The position numbers and the translations under genes were made by a program. Below the pieces are notes generated by a model, which was given only the letters and a program-made list of their open reading frames with translations, was not told where the DNA came from and made no database searches. Below, in pieces: positions 5,466-11,724 of a stretch of DNA of 11,724 nt. Origin of the DNA: Pseudomonadota bacterium (GTDB lineage Bacteria; Bdellovibrionota; Bacteriovoracia; Bacteriovoracales; Bacteriovoracaceae); NCBI GenBank assembly GCA_021299675.1, contig JAJTIF010000216.1, forward strand, positions 1 through 11,724, written 5' to 3'. Numbering within the stretch: position 1 is the first letter of the stretch; the number at the start of each line of letters is the position of its first letter.

Positions 5466-8012
5466 TCACTTTTTCTTCTGCACGCTTTTGGCTTCATACA
5501 TTTGTCGCCAAAAGCTCGCAGAGTAGTCGTAGAACTGAGACACCTTCTCAGGATCGCCAAAGGTCTTCGCGAGCTTGTCTTTGAAATCGAGCTCGCGGCT
5601 TCTCATCTCCTCGATTTTTTGCTCAGGGCTCTTCGGATCAACTTGCGACTTGAGCTTGGCTAAATCCTGCAGGAGGTTCGCTTCCAGTGACACGAACTTG
5701 ATAATTGTTGTGTCCTTCACGTCCAGTTGGTTGATAAAAAAATCATTGAGCTCGAGAATCCACTTATCCTGAAATTGAGCGTCAGCGCGCTTGGCGAGAA
5801 AGTCCGTGGTGTAGAGAATGTTGTCGACGTAGCTTTCTTTGTGCTCGCTCGTGGTTGGTGGATTAAAGACAAATCGCTCCTTCGCCTCGGCTAACTGCTT
5901 GTGAGCGTAATCGTCAGCCATCTCGGTGGACTTTTCTGAGAAGGCCGCTCTGATCAAGCCCCAAGGATAGGAGTATAGAGAGGGGAAAGCGATGAGGAGT
6001 AGACCACAGAAGGCGAAAGCGGCGGCACCGTAGCCTGCTCTTCTCCAGTACACTTTTTCTTTTTCTTTCGAATTGATGCTGGTTTTAAGAATTTGCTGAA
6101 GCCGATCAGAATCAGCCCCTGGCCGATCCAACATCGTATCGAGGATGGTCTCACGAAGCTGCGACGAAAACCCATCGATGAGGGTCTCGTCCAAGGTTTT
6201 GTTTCTCACTTTTAGAAGCTCTGAGTACACCAGCGCATAGAGGTTCGACGACATCGCTTGGGCACGATCTTGTTTGGCAGCTTCCCAGTCTTCCTCGGAC
6301 TTCTTACGCAGATCTTTGATCTTTCCCATCTCCACTTGGTGGAGTTGAGCAAGAACAGACTCCTGCTTCGCTTTTTGTTTCTTTAATTCTTCTTGGAGAG
6401 CGATTTTCTGAGCTTCCGCTTCTGATTGAGCAAGAGCACGCAGTTGATCCGACTCCTCTCTACTCTTGACATGAGCGGCTTGGATCTCTTCTTGGGTTGC
6501 GTTCACTCGACGGATGAGTTCCGCTTTGACGCGTTCAAACTCTGACTTCGATTCTTCCTGTTTTTGAAGGATGAGCTGAAGCTCCTCTTGTGCGACGGAA
6601 ACCATGCGCTCTGCCGAGTCGCGAGACTGCTGTTGGAGCTTCTGCGCCTCTTCGTTGGCTGCACTCAAGCGCGAGGCCACGTCCGCATCGACCTTCAGCT
6701 GCCGCTCAGAAAGAGCCTTCTCTTTTTGGCTCAATTCGTCCCGCAGGACGAAGAGATCGAGCTTCTCCTGTTCAATCTCCTTCTGTGCCTGAAGGCGCTC
6801 CTCGCGAAGGGAGACCATGCTAAGGCTTGCCTGTTTTAGTTCAGTGGTCATCCGATCAAGCTCTTCGCTCATGAGGCGCTTGGACTGAGCTGTTTTCTCA
6901 AGGCTCGAAACGGTCTCTCGGTACTCGGACATTAGTACCCGGGTGTCGGCTCCGAGCTTCAAATTCTCCTCACGAGCAGCGGCTACTTCTCCAAGAATTC
7001 GACTAAGGAGCAGATTGGCTTCATCAATTTTATCAGAAGAAATCTTCTTTGATCTTTGAGTTTGAACTTCTAAGTCCCGCGCTTCTTCCTCGAGTTTCAG
7101 GATCTTCGACTGAGCTTCCTGCAGACGCCCCTCAATCCGTGCGGCAGAAGTCCGTTCGGCTTGTGAGAGCTTCTCAAACTCCTCAGCAAGGGCCTTCTCC
7201 TGGGATTCGAGTTCCTGCGTCTCCTGTTCTAAGCGGCGTCTCTCCTGCCCGAGTCGTGCCAGCTCAGCACTGGATTCCTGCTTAATCCTTTCGATCTCCT
7301 TGCGCGCCTCTTTCTCATCCTTTCGAGCTTCGTCGCGCTTAAGCATCGATTCATACTCTGCGACTTCGAGGTTCTGAATTTTTTTGGCAATTCTCTCCTC
7401 TGCTTCGAGCGTTAGTCTCTTAGCGTTGAACTTTGCTTTCTCCAGAAAATTCTGTGCTTCCTGGCGAGATGTTTCCAAAAGTTCGTCGGATTGTGTGTGG
7501 ATCAGGCGTTTAATTTGCTCTAAGACGTCTTGCTCACTTTGACTCTTCGACGGGGGTACTTCCTGGAGTGCAGGGGCTCGCTCTGATGAAATTTTAGATT
7601 TGTGGTTCTTCGTGGGCACGCTCGGGACAACGACATCCTCCCCTCCGACGACCTTGAAGCGAGACTCGAGGGCTGCGACGGTGACAGCTTGCTCTTCGCC
7701 GTGCTCGATGCGAACAGTGATGGCGTCCTCACTTCCTAGACTTATCACTTGCCCAGGTCGCAGCTCGATTGGAATGTTTGGCAGTAGTTTGATCCCGTCC
7801 AGCCAGGTGCCGTTGAGGCTCCCCAAATCCCGAATCCACGTCGCTCCATTCACGAGCTTCACTTCAAGGTGCTTGCGGCTTAGGAGATCATCGGCGATCA
7901 CGACATCGACCGATTGCGCTCGACCGATGATATAGCGCGGTTTATCGATGTTAAGACACCGATCCTCGCCTTTAAAATGAATAGTGACCTTCGACTGCAT
8001 TTTAGATGTCAT
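5466..8012 (-). CDS. FHA-domain, coiled-coil, single-pass membrane protein
   Basis: This 848-residue protein is the third gene of the motor operon. Residues 1-105 form a forkhead-associated (FHA) domain with its phosphothreonine-binding residues: Gly30-Arg31 (YIIGRA), Ser45-Arg46-x-His48 (LSRKHLE) and Asn67-Gly68 (LGSLNGTW). A proline-rich linker (about 125-160) leads into about 440 residues (160-600) of Glu/Lys/Gln-rich coiled coil. A globular cytoplasmic patch (585-645) precedes one membrane helix at about 659-679 (GYGAAAFAFCGLLLIAFPSL). KVYWRR before the helix predicts that the N-terminus is inside, leaving about 170 periplasmic residues (680-848) of helical, unrecognised sequence. Start ATG 8012 has AAGG 5 nt upstream overlapping the previous stop; Met5 is a less likely alternative. 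It lies 6 nt after the channel gene, so all three are probably co-translated. The FHA domain suggests control by a Ser/Thr kinase, which is not in this window. GltG of Myxococcus gliding also joins FHA to a membrane helix, but I see no TonB-like end here. Function unknown. Confidence 0.8.
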   Translation of the reverse strand: MTSKMQSKVTIHFKGEDRCLNIDKPRYIIGRAQSVDVVIADDLLSRKHLEVKLVNGATWIRDLGSLNGTWLDGIKLLPNIPIELRPGQVISLGSEDAITVRIEHGEEQAVTVAALESRFKVVGGEDVVVPSVPTKNHKSKISSERAPALQEVPPSKSQSEQDVLEQIKRLIHTQSDELLETSRQEAQNFLEKAKFNAKRLTLEAEERIAKKIQNLEVAEYESMLKRDEARKDEKEARKEIERIKQESSAELARLGQERRRLEQETQELESQEKALAEEFEKLSQAERTSAARIEGRLQEAQSKILKLEEEARDLEVQTQRSKKISSDKIDEANLLLSRILGEVAAAREENLKLGADTRVLMSEYRETVSSLEKTAQSKRLMSEELDRMTTELKQASLSMVSLREERLQAQKEIEQEKLDLFVLRDELSQKEKALSERQLKVDADVASRLSAANEEAQKLQQQSRDSAERMVSVAQEELQLILQKQEESKSEFERVKAELIRRVNATQEEIQAAHVKSREESDQLRALAQSEAEAQKIALQEELKKQKAKQESVLAQLHQVEMGKIKDLRKKSEEDWEAAKQDRAQAMSSNLYALVYSELLKVRNKTLDETLIDGFSSQLRETILDTMLDRPGADSDRLQQILKTSINSKEKEKVYWRRAGYGAAAFAFCGLLLIAFPSLYSYPWGLIRAAFSEKSTEMADDYAHKQLAEAKERFVFNPPTTSEHKESYVDNILYTTDFLAKRADAQFQDKWILELNDFFINQLDVKDTTIIKFVSLEANLLQDLAKLKSQVDPKSPEQKIEEMRSRELDFKDKLAKTFGDPEKVSQFYDYSASFWRQMYEAKSVQKKK

Positions 8013-8018
8013 ACGACC

Positions 8019-9014
8019 TTAGGCCGCCTTGTCATAATCATTGTTTTGCTTCACCAGCTCTCTAAGTCTCTCGTCTTCTTTGTCGGCGAGCTCTTCAAGA
8101 TAGTATTTAGATTTTCTGTGTTCCTTATCCAGCGACTCTTCTGCCAGGGCTTCGATTGGATCTTTGTGTTCATCGAAGTCTTTAATCTCTTCAGGGAGGG
8201 CATTGTCCGAACAGGCACTCCAGAGCTTATCGAGGGCGTTGTTGTAGCGCTCCACCGTATCAACGAAGACTTTGTTCGGGTTCATCAGAGCATTCATGAA
8301 AGTCATTGTGATGTTAAGCAAGATCCCGAGAATCGATGTGATCATCGAGTAAGACATCTTTACCAGGAAGGTGTCCATTACCAGCTTCGTCTTGTCGATG
8401 TCCGAGAGATCCATCGCTCCGAGCTCCGGAAGCGCCGCCATGATCCCGAGGAAGGTTCCAAAAATCCCACAAACAATAAAGATGCCAGGAAGAAGATTTA
8501 ACATTTCGTTAAAGGTCCCAACCGGCAGATACCCAAAGACCGCGTTGAACTGGGGGTTCTTCTCGAACACGGAGATGGCCGTGGTGGAGGTATCAGGCTT
8601 GCCTTGGTCGTAGCGGAAAAACTGGGCATGCTTGAGGGTGTCTTTCACGATCCGCGCACACCCCTGCTGAACGAGTAGGATGCGATCCCATTTATCCATG
8701 ATGATGTCCGGATTTCTCCGTTTTAAAATGGCACGCATGATGAAGAGCTCGTAGTAAGTCTTTTCCAGAAGCATCTTTGTTGTGACATAAAACGAGGAAT
8801 ATTTCATGCCGCCGGGTGAAAGCTTGGCTTTTTGAAGGTAGCTATAGGTTCGCTTCTCGAAGGCTTTGGCGAACCAAGCCTCTCGCTTAACGGTAACCCA
8901 GATCAACAGGCGCATGGCCACGGCACCGATGAACCCAAGCACCATGAGTGGCATGAGTAGGTCCGTAGCAAGATTCATGATTCCATTAAGAACCGTGGAA
9001 ATATATTCGTTCAC
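8019..9014 (-). CDS. MotA/TolQ/ExbB/ZorA-type proton channel protein
   Basis: This 331-residue protein is the channel subunit of an ion-driven motor. Three membrane helices are visible: 17-40, 174-195 and 220-243. The second carries the family hallmark LLPGIFIVCGIFGTFLG, whose Thr187 matches the GT threonine of ExbB/TolQ. The third carries ITSILG, with Thr226 at the second conserved pore threonine. A cytoplasmic domain of about 130 residues (42-172) lies between helices 1 and 2, and an 85-residue acidic, charged helical tail follows helix 3. Three helices rather than four, and the LLPG motif, put it nearer TolQ/ExbB and ZorA than flagellar MotA. The start is GTG (9014-9012), overlapping the previous gene's TGA as GTGA, with AAGGGG just upstream. 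Such subunits form pentamers around two MotB/ExbD-type helices and use proton or sodium flow to rotate. Unlike Zorya ZorA it lacks a long C-terminal coiled-coil tail; the separate FHA protein could supply one (inference). Confidence 0.85.
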   Translation of the reverse strand: MNEYISTVLNGIMNLATDLLMPLMVLGFIGAVAMRLLIWVTVKREAWFAKAFEKRTYSYLQKAKLSPGGMKYSSFYVTTKMLLEKTYYELFIMRAILKRRNPDIIMDKWDRILLVQQGCARIVKDTLKHAQFFRYDQGKPDTSTTAISVFEKNPQFNAVFGYLPVGTFNEMLNLLPGIFIVCGIFGTFLGIMAALPELGAMDLSDIDKTKLVMDTFLVKMSYSMITSILGILLNITMTFMNALMNPNKVFVDTVERYNNALDKLWSACSDNALPEEIKDFDEHKDPIEALAEESLDKEHRKSKYYLEELADKEDERLRELVKQNNDYDKAA

Positions 9015-10972
9015 TCGATGTCCCCTTGTGTCTGATTATTCTTTTCTTCCATGTTGAATTTGATGATAACTTTTTGCGCTTTTTTACAATCGGCGATCTC
9101 ACAGAACTTCTTCTGACTCATCCCTGGCGAGACTCCGGATGGTGTTCGTCCTTCGCTAAAAAAGCTTCTGCCGGATACTTTCACGAGTGAAAGAAGTTCC
9201 TTCTGGTTTTCGTACTTGATCTTCTTCGTGTCGAAAATCTGATCATAAATTGAGCGAGCGCGCTTGAAAGATAGATCAAGATTGTACTTCGCAGCCTTCT
9301 GATCCTCTGGATCCAGGCTGTTGGGATCAATGTACTTATTCTTGTAGGTCGGAGACGCAAACCCGACGATCTCCACAGAGGTAATCTTTTTCGCAATCCG
9401 TTTATCTTTAAGAAGTGCTTCCGAATACTTCGGGATGAATTTTTTAATCACCTCAACCATACTCGGCTTGAGTTCAGCGGATCCGGTATCGAAGAAATCT
9501 TTGCCAAACGAGATGACGACGTCACCAGTATCAGGATTCACGTCTGCATCAACTCCAGCAGCTTTGAGAGCTTTCCCAATTTCTCTGGAAAGCTTGGCTC
9601 GCGCATCAGCGCGCTCTTGAGCCTCAGCGAGGCTTCCCTTGAGTTTCGACATCTCTTTATCGAAGGCTTGATCTTTCTCCCGGGCCTGACGATTAAACTC
9701 GGCCAGCTGCTTGGCTTTCTCTGCAGCAGAAAGGTTGGCGGCATTCAGCCTTGCTTCGAGCTTGCTCTTTTCTTTTTGCATCTTTGCGTCGTGCTCACTT
9801 GTGAGACCCTGGATTTTTTTCTCGTAATCTCCAACCGTGTTCGCAAGCTGTTGCGAAAGCTTTTGATTTTCATTTGATTTTTCGTTAGCAATGTTTTGTG
9901 TGGCAACCAGGTCTGCCTCTAGGTTCATGATTTTTTTGGCGTGAGCCTCTTCTTTGGCCCGGGCCTTCTGATTAAACTCTGCGAGTTGCGCTGCTTTCTG
10001 AGTGGCGCTTAGATTTGCTTTCTTTATCCGAGCTTCAAAGTCTTTGCGATCCGCCTGCATCTTTGCGGCGTGAGCAGCCTGGAGCTTTTGCACCTGAGCT
10101 TCGAACTCGAGCTTACTCGCATTGAGTTCCTCTTCCGTCTTCGCCAGGTCCTCAGAGAGGGCTTGATTCTGCGACTCGACTTGAACCACTTTTTCCTGGG
10201 TCGAAGAGAGTTCCTTCGAGATCTGGTTAAGCTGTTCTTGCGCCTGCTTGTTCTCGCTATTGAGTTCTTCGATTTTCTTCTGACTTTGTTTTTTTAGTTT
10301 AGCGATCTGGGCATAGGCTTTTTCTTTAGTAATCTTGGAATCTCTTGTCGCATTGTTGAGATCTGAAATCTTACGTGCCAGATCTTTATTGATCTTCTTG
10401 ATTTCCTGATTGTTTGTATCGATTTCAGCCTGTTTTTCTTTGAGGACCTGATTCAGGTCGACAATGGTCTCGTTTTTCTTGTCGATGATTTCTTCTCTGA
10501 CTTTGAGCTTGTCTTTAGCCAGAAGGTTAGCGTTGATGATGTTTCTTACAACCTGTTGGTATCGATTCAGCGCTCTCTCTTTTTTCTCATTCTCCAAAGC
10601 CTGGGCTCGAAGTTTCATCTTCTCGTCCTTAGCATTCTCTTGAAGGAGATCGAGCTTATCCATGAGCTCTTTGTAGACTTCTTGCTCATCCTGAGATTCT
10701 TGCGCTAGGGCCTGATCCTTGAGGGTGTCGTAGGCTTTCATCTGAGCCCGCAGATCATCGTTTTCGCGATTAATCTTTTGTTTCTCTAACCTCTCGTGAA
10801 TCGACTTTGTACCGGTACGTAGAGAAGCCACGACGTACATCATCAGAAAAACGAAGGAGAGCACCATGAAGAGATCCGAATAGGATCCCCACGAGTCTGA
10901 ACTATTCAACTCTTCCTTGAATTTATCGTACTTAAAACCTTTCATAAGAGCATTTTCCTTGTGAGAAGACAT
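9011..10972 (-). CDS. MotB/ZorB-like stator protein with giant coiled coil and OmpA-like domain
   Basis: This 653-residue protein opens the motor operon. A cytoplasmic N-terminus (1-28) leads into one membrane helix (about 31-50, YSDLFMVLSFVFLMMYVVAS). Asp33 occupies the position of the ion-carrying aspartate of MotB, ExbD and ZorB. Residues about 55-460 are almost continuous coiled coil with a diverged internal duplication (301-355 and 394-448). Residues about 475-640 form an OmpA-like peptidoglycan-binding domain: the DVVISFGKDFFDTGSAELKP strand set, then NLDLSFKRARSI (564-575) for the usual NxxLSxxRA helix. A CEIADC pair (Cys624, Cys629) sits before the last strand. The coil would lie in the periplasm, between membrane and cell wall. 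Start: ATG 10972 is the longest but has almost no ribosome binding site. ATG at 10945 (residue 10) has AAGGA at a good distance and may be the true start. The end overlaps the channel gene by 4 nt. Confidence 0.82.
   Translation of the reverse strand: MSSHKENALMKGFKYDKFKEELNSSDSWGSYSDLFMVLSFVFLMMYVVASLRTGTKSIHERLEKQKINRENDDLRAQMKAYDTLKDQALAQESQDEQEVYKELMDKLDLLQENAKDEKMKLRAQALENEKKERALNRYQQVVRNIINANLLAKDKLKVREEIIDKKNETIVDLNQVLKEKQAEIDTNNQEIKKINKDLARKISDLNNATRDSKITKEKAYAQIAKLKKQSQKKIEELNSENKQAQEQLNQISKELSSTQEKVVQVESQNQALSEDLAKTEEELNASKLEFEAQVQKLQAAHAAKMQADRKDFEARIKKANLSATQKAAQLAEFNQKARAKEEAHAKKIMNLEADLVATQNIANEKSNENQKLSQQLANTVGDYEKKIQGLTSEHDAKMQKEKSKLEARLNAANLSAAEKAKQLAEFNRQAREKDQAFDKEMSKLKGSLAEAQERADARAKLSREIGKALKAAGVDADVNPDTGDVVISFGKDFFDTGSAELKPSMVEVIKKFIPKYSEALLKDKRIAKKITSVEIVGFASPTYKNKYIDPNSLDPEDQKAAKYNLDLSFKRARSIYDQIFDTKKIKYENQKELLSLVKVSGRSFFSEGRTPSGVSPGMSQKKFCEIADCKKAQKVIIKFNMEEKNNQTQGDIE
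9629..9793 (-). repeat. Coiled-coil repeat copy 2 in the MotB/ZorB-like protein
   Basis: Residues 394-448 of the MotB/ZorB-like protein align with residues 301-355 without gaps. Shared islands are H-x-AKMQ, LEAR/FEAR, AANLSA/KANLSA and QLAEFN..AR.K. The copies are 93 residues apart and clearly diverged at DNA level, so the duplication is old. Confidence 0.7.
9908..10072 (-). repeat. Coiled-coil repeat copy 1 in the MotB/ZorB-like protein
   Basis: This covers residues 301-355, the first copy of the internal duplication. The similarity extends upstream (NQALSEDLA at 269 versus NQKLSQQLA at 369), but the linker between that block and the HxAKM motif is 7 residues longer here. The difference is exactly one heptad, which keeps the coiled coil in register. 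Confidence 0.7.
10956..10960 (-). promoter_or_regulatory. Ribosome binding site favouring the internal start at 10945
   Basis: Read on the - strand this is AAGGA, 10 nt before the ATG at 10945-10943. Aligned to the full anti-Shine-Dalgarno, the effective spacing is about 8 nt. The upstream ATG at 10972 has only TAGGC directly against it, which is too close to work. This favours a 644-residue product over the 653-residue form. Confidence 0.45.
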
Positions 10973-11007
10973 GCCTATATCGGTGTTTTTTTTAGAGACC
11001 TGAGGGT

Positions 11008-11013
11008 ATTTTA
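11008..11013 (-). promoter_or_regulatory. Candidate -10 element of the motor operon
   Basis: TAAAAT on the - strand lies about 35 nt upstream of ATG 10972. No convincing -35 hexamer stands 16-18 nt further upstream, so this is weak. A run of eight A (10993-10986 on the - strand) would lie in the leader. Confidence 0.25.
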
Positions 11014-11038
11014 CTTGAGTGCGTGAGTAAGAAATTTA

Positions 11039-11066
11039 TTCCCAAACCTGATTAATAGCTTGGGAA
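11039..11066 (-). terminator. Inverted repeat between the E1 beta gene and the motor operon
   Basis: TTCCCAA (11039-11045) and TTGGGAA (11060-11066) form a 7-bp perfect dyad with a 14-nt loop. It lies about 47 nt after the E1 beta stop and upstream of the motor operon. The flanks are AT-rich (TAAATTTC follows on the - strand) but there is no strict T run. It may be a weak terminator for the E1 gene or a regulator binding site for the motor operon. Nothing else is evident in the 140-nt gap. Confidence 0.25.
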
Positions 11067-11112
11067 CAAAAAAGCATTTAATAAATCAAAAAGGTCGGGT
11101 ATGCGGTGCTTG

Positions 11113-11724
11113 TTAGTAAGCCAGAAGTTTTCTCAAGGCTGCTAACACATCACTGGTCTGAGGGAGGATGACTTCCTCGAGATCAGGGCAGTAAGCGACG
11201 TGAGTGTCCTTCGAAGCCACACGCAGAATCGGTGCATCCAGAAGTTCAAAACACTCCTCATTGATGACAGCACAAACTTCTCCAGCATAGCCAGAGGTCT
11301 TGTGCTCTTCATGGGCAATAAGCAGCCTGTTGGTTTTCGCCAAAGACTTCTTCACTGTTTCCATGTCAAAGGGTGCAATCGTACGGGCATCAATGACCTC
11401 TACTTCATGGCCCTCGCCGGCCAGTTCTTTGGCGGCTTCAATCGACTTTTGCACCAGCGCTCCCCAGCAAACAACTGTCGCGTGTTTCCCTTCACGGGCA
11501 ATGCGGGCTTTCCCAAAAGGGATCATGAAGTCTTCACCTGGATCTGCCGAGCGGTTATAGCCTTGGTAATAGAGGTGCTTGTGCTCAAGGAACATGACAG
11601 GGTCGTCTGAGCGGATCGCCGTTCTCAAAAGTCCAATGGCATCAAGAGCATTTGAGGGATAAACCACCCGAATACCAGGGACGTGAGTAAAAAGTGATTC
11701 TCCACTTTGAGAGTGATACATGGC
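11113..11724 (-). CDS. 2-oxoacid dehydrogenase E1 component, beta subunit (C-terminal part, 5' truncated)
   Basis: The frame is open to the window edge and 203 residues are present, beginning AMYHSQSGESLFTHVPG. That is the conserved stretch of the E1 beta pyrimidine-binding domain, followed by VVYPSNALDAIGLLRTAI and DPVMFLEHKHLYY. The transketolase C-terminal domain follows from FMIPFGKARIAREGKHATVV, with GALVQKSIEAAKEL, EVIDARTIAPFD and HEEHKTSGYAGEV. E1 is the thiamine-diphosphate enzyme that decarboxylates a 2-oxoacid and passes the acyl group to lipoyl-E2 in the cytoplasm. The HKHLYYQGYN and DFMIPFGKA segments resemble branched-chain (2-oxoisovalerate) dehydrogenases, including forms with alpha and beta fused in one chain. 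Fusion cannot be judged here because the N-terminal part is missing. The gene points toward the motor operon on the same strand, 140 nt upstream of it, but looks functionally separate. Confidence 0.88.
   Translation of the reverse strand, partial: AMYHSQSGESLFTHVPGIRVVYPSNALDAIGLLRTAIRSDDPVMFLEHKHLYYQGYNRSADPGEDFMIPFGKARIAREGKHATVVCWGALVQKSIEAAKELAGEGHEVEVIDARTIAPFDMETVKKSLAKTNRLLIAHEEHKTSGYAGEVCAVINEECFELLDAPILRVASKDTHVAYCPDLEEVILPQTSDVLAALRKLLAY

Noticed and set aside
7914..8501. 195-codon open frame on the + strand
   Set aside because: It lies opposite the start of the FHA gene and the channel gene, and its translation has no domain or start signal. It is an antisense shadow of strongly coding - strand sequence.
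5466..10972. Complete Zorya defence system
   Set aside because: The ZorA/ZorB-like pair is present, but no ZorC, ZorD helicase or ZorE nuclease is found. The channel protein lacks the long tail and the neighbours are housekeeping and envelope genes, not a defence island.
8019..10972. Flagellar MotA/MotB stator
   Set aside because: The channel protein has three, not four, membrane helices and no MotA-type cytoplasmic loop pattern. The MotB-like protein has a coiled coil of about 400 residues, and no flagellar genes are near.
11200..11610. 136-codon open frame on the + strand
   Set aside because: It is antisense to the clearly recognisable E1 beta sequence and has no plausible start signals or domains.
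1..11724. tRNA, rRNA, CRISPR array, insertion sequence or attachment site
   Set aside because: No regularly spaced direct repeats, transposase or integrase reading frames, or tRNA-like folds were seen by eye on either strand.

Overview
The window looks like a chromosomal segment of a Gram-negative bacterium. Several features fit the Bdellovibrionota/Oligoflexia or a deltaproteobacterial-type lineage: a short homogentisate dioxygenase of about 360 residues, an envelope-heavy gene set, a coiled-coil-rich motor operon and small lipoproteins. This placement is inferred from gene content only. Base composition looks even across the window. I see no transposon, phage, tRNA, rRNA or CRISPR signal, so the genes look resident rather than recently acquired.

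Positions 1-1370 (+ strand) hold the end of a fumarylacetoacetate-hydrolase-family gene and a complete homogentisate 1,2-dioxygenase gene only 2 nt downstream. Together they form part of a tyrosine/phenylalanine (homogentisate) degradation operon. Positions 1371-2915 (+) hold a secreted six-cysteine protein of unknown function, a 41-residue predicted lipoprotein, and a flavin reductase-like FMN-binding protein. A perfect 11-bp inverted repeat ends exactly at the base before the flavin reductase start codon, over a possible leaderless promoter.

Positions 3050-5463 (+) hold a tightly coupled pair of envelope proteins, a small DUF2062/TIGR03546-like membrane protein followed by a TIGR03545-like protein with an AsmA flavour. 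A sigma-70-type promoter candidate precedes the pair. This operon runs head-on into the next one with only 2 nt between stop codons.

Positions 10972-5466 (- strand) hold the most interesting part, a three-gene operon. It encodes (1) a MotB/ZorB-like protein with an N-terminal membrane helix carrying an Asp, about 400 residues of coiled coil and a C-terminal OmpA-like domain; (2) a MotA/TolQ/ExbB/ZorA-like three-helix proton-channel protein; and (3) an FHA-domain protein with about 440 residues of coiled coil, one membrane helix and a periplasmic C-terminal domain. Genes 1 and 2 overlap by 4 nt and genes 2 and 3 are 6 nt apart. I read this as an ion-driven, peptidoglycan-anchored motor of the 5:2 stator class coupled to a phospho-threonine-reading cytoplasmic arm. 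It is not flagellar MotAB and not a complete Zorya system. Its job cannot be read from the window; gliding or envelope-associated motility, envelope energy transduction or defence are all possible.

Positions 11113-11724 (-) hold the C-terminal part of a 2-oxoacid dehydrogenase E1 beta subunit (branched-chain/2-oxoisovalerate type), running off the window edge.
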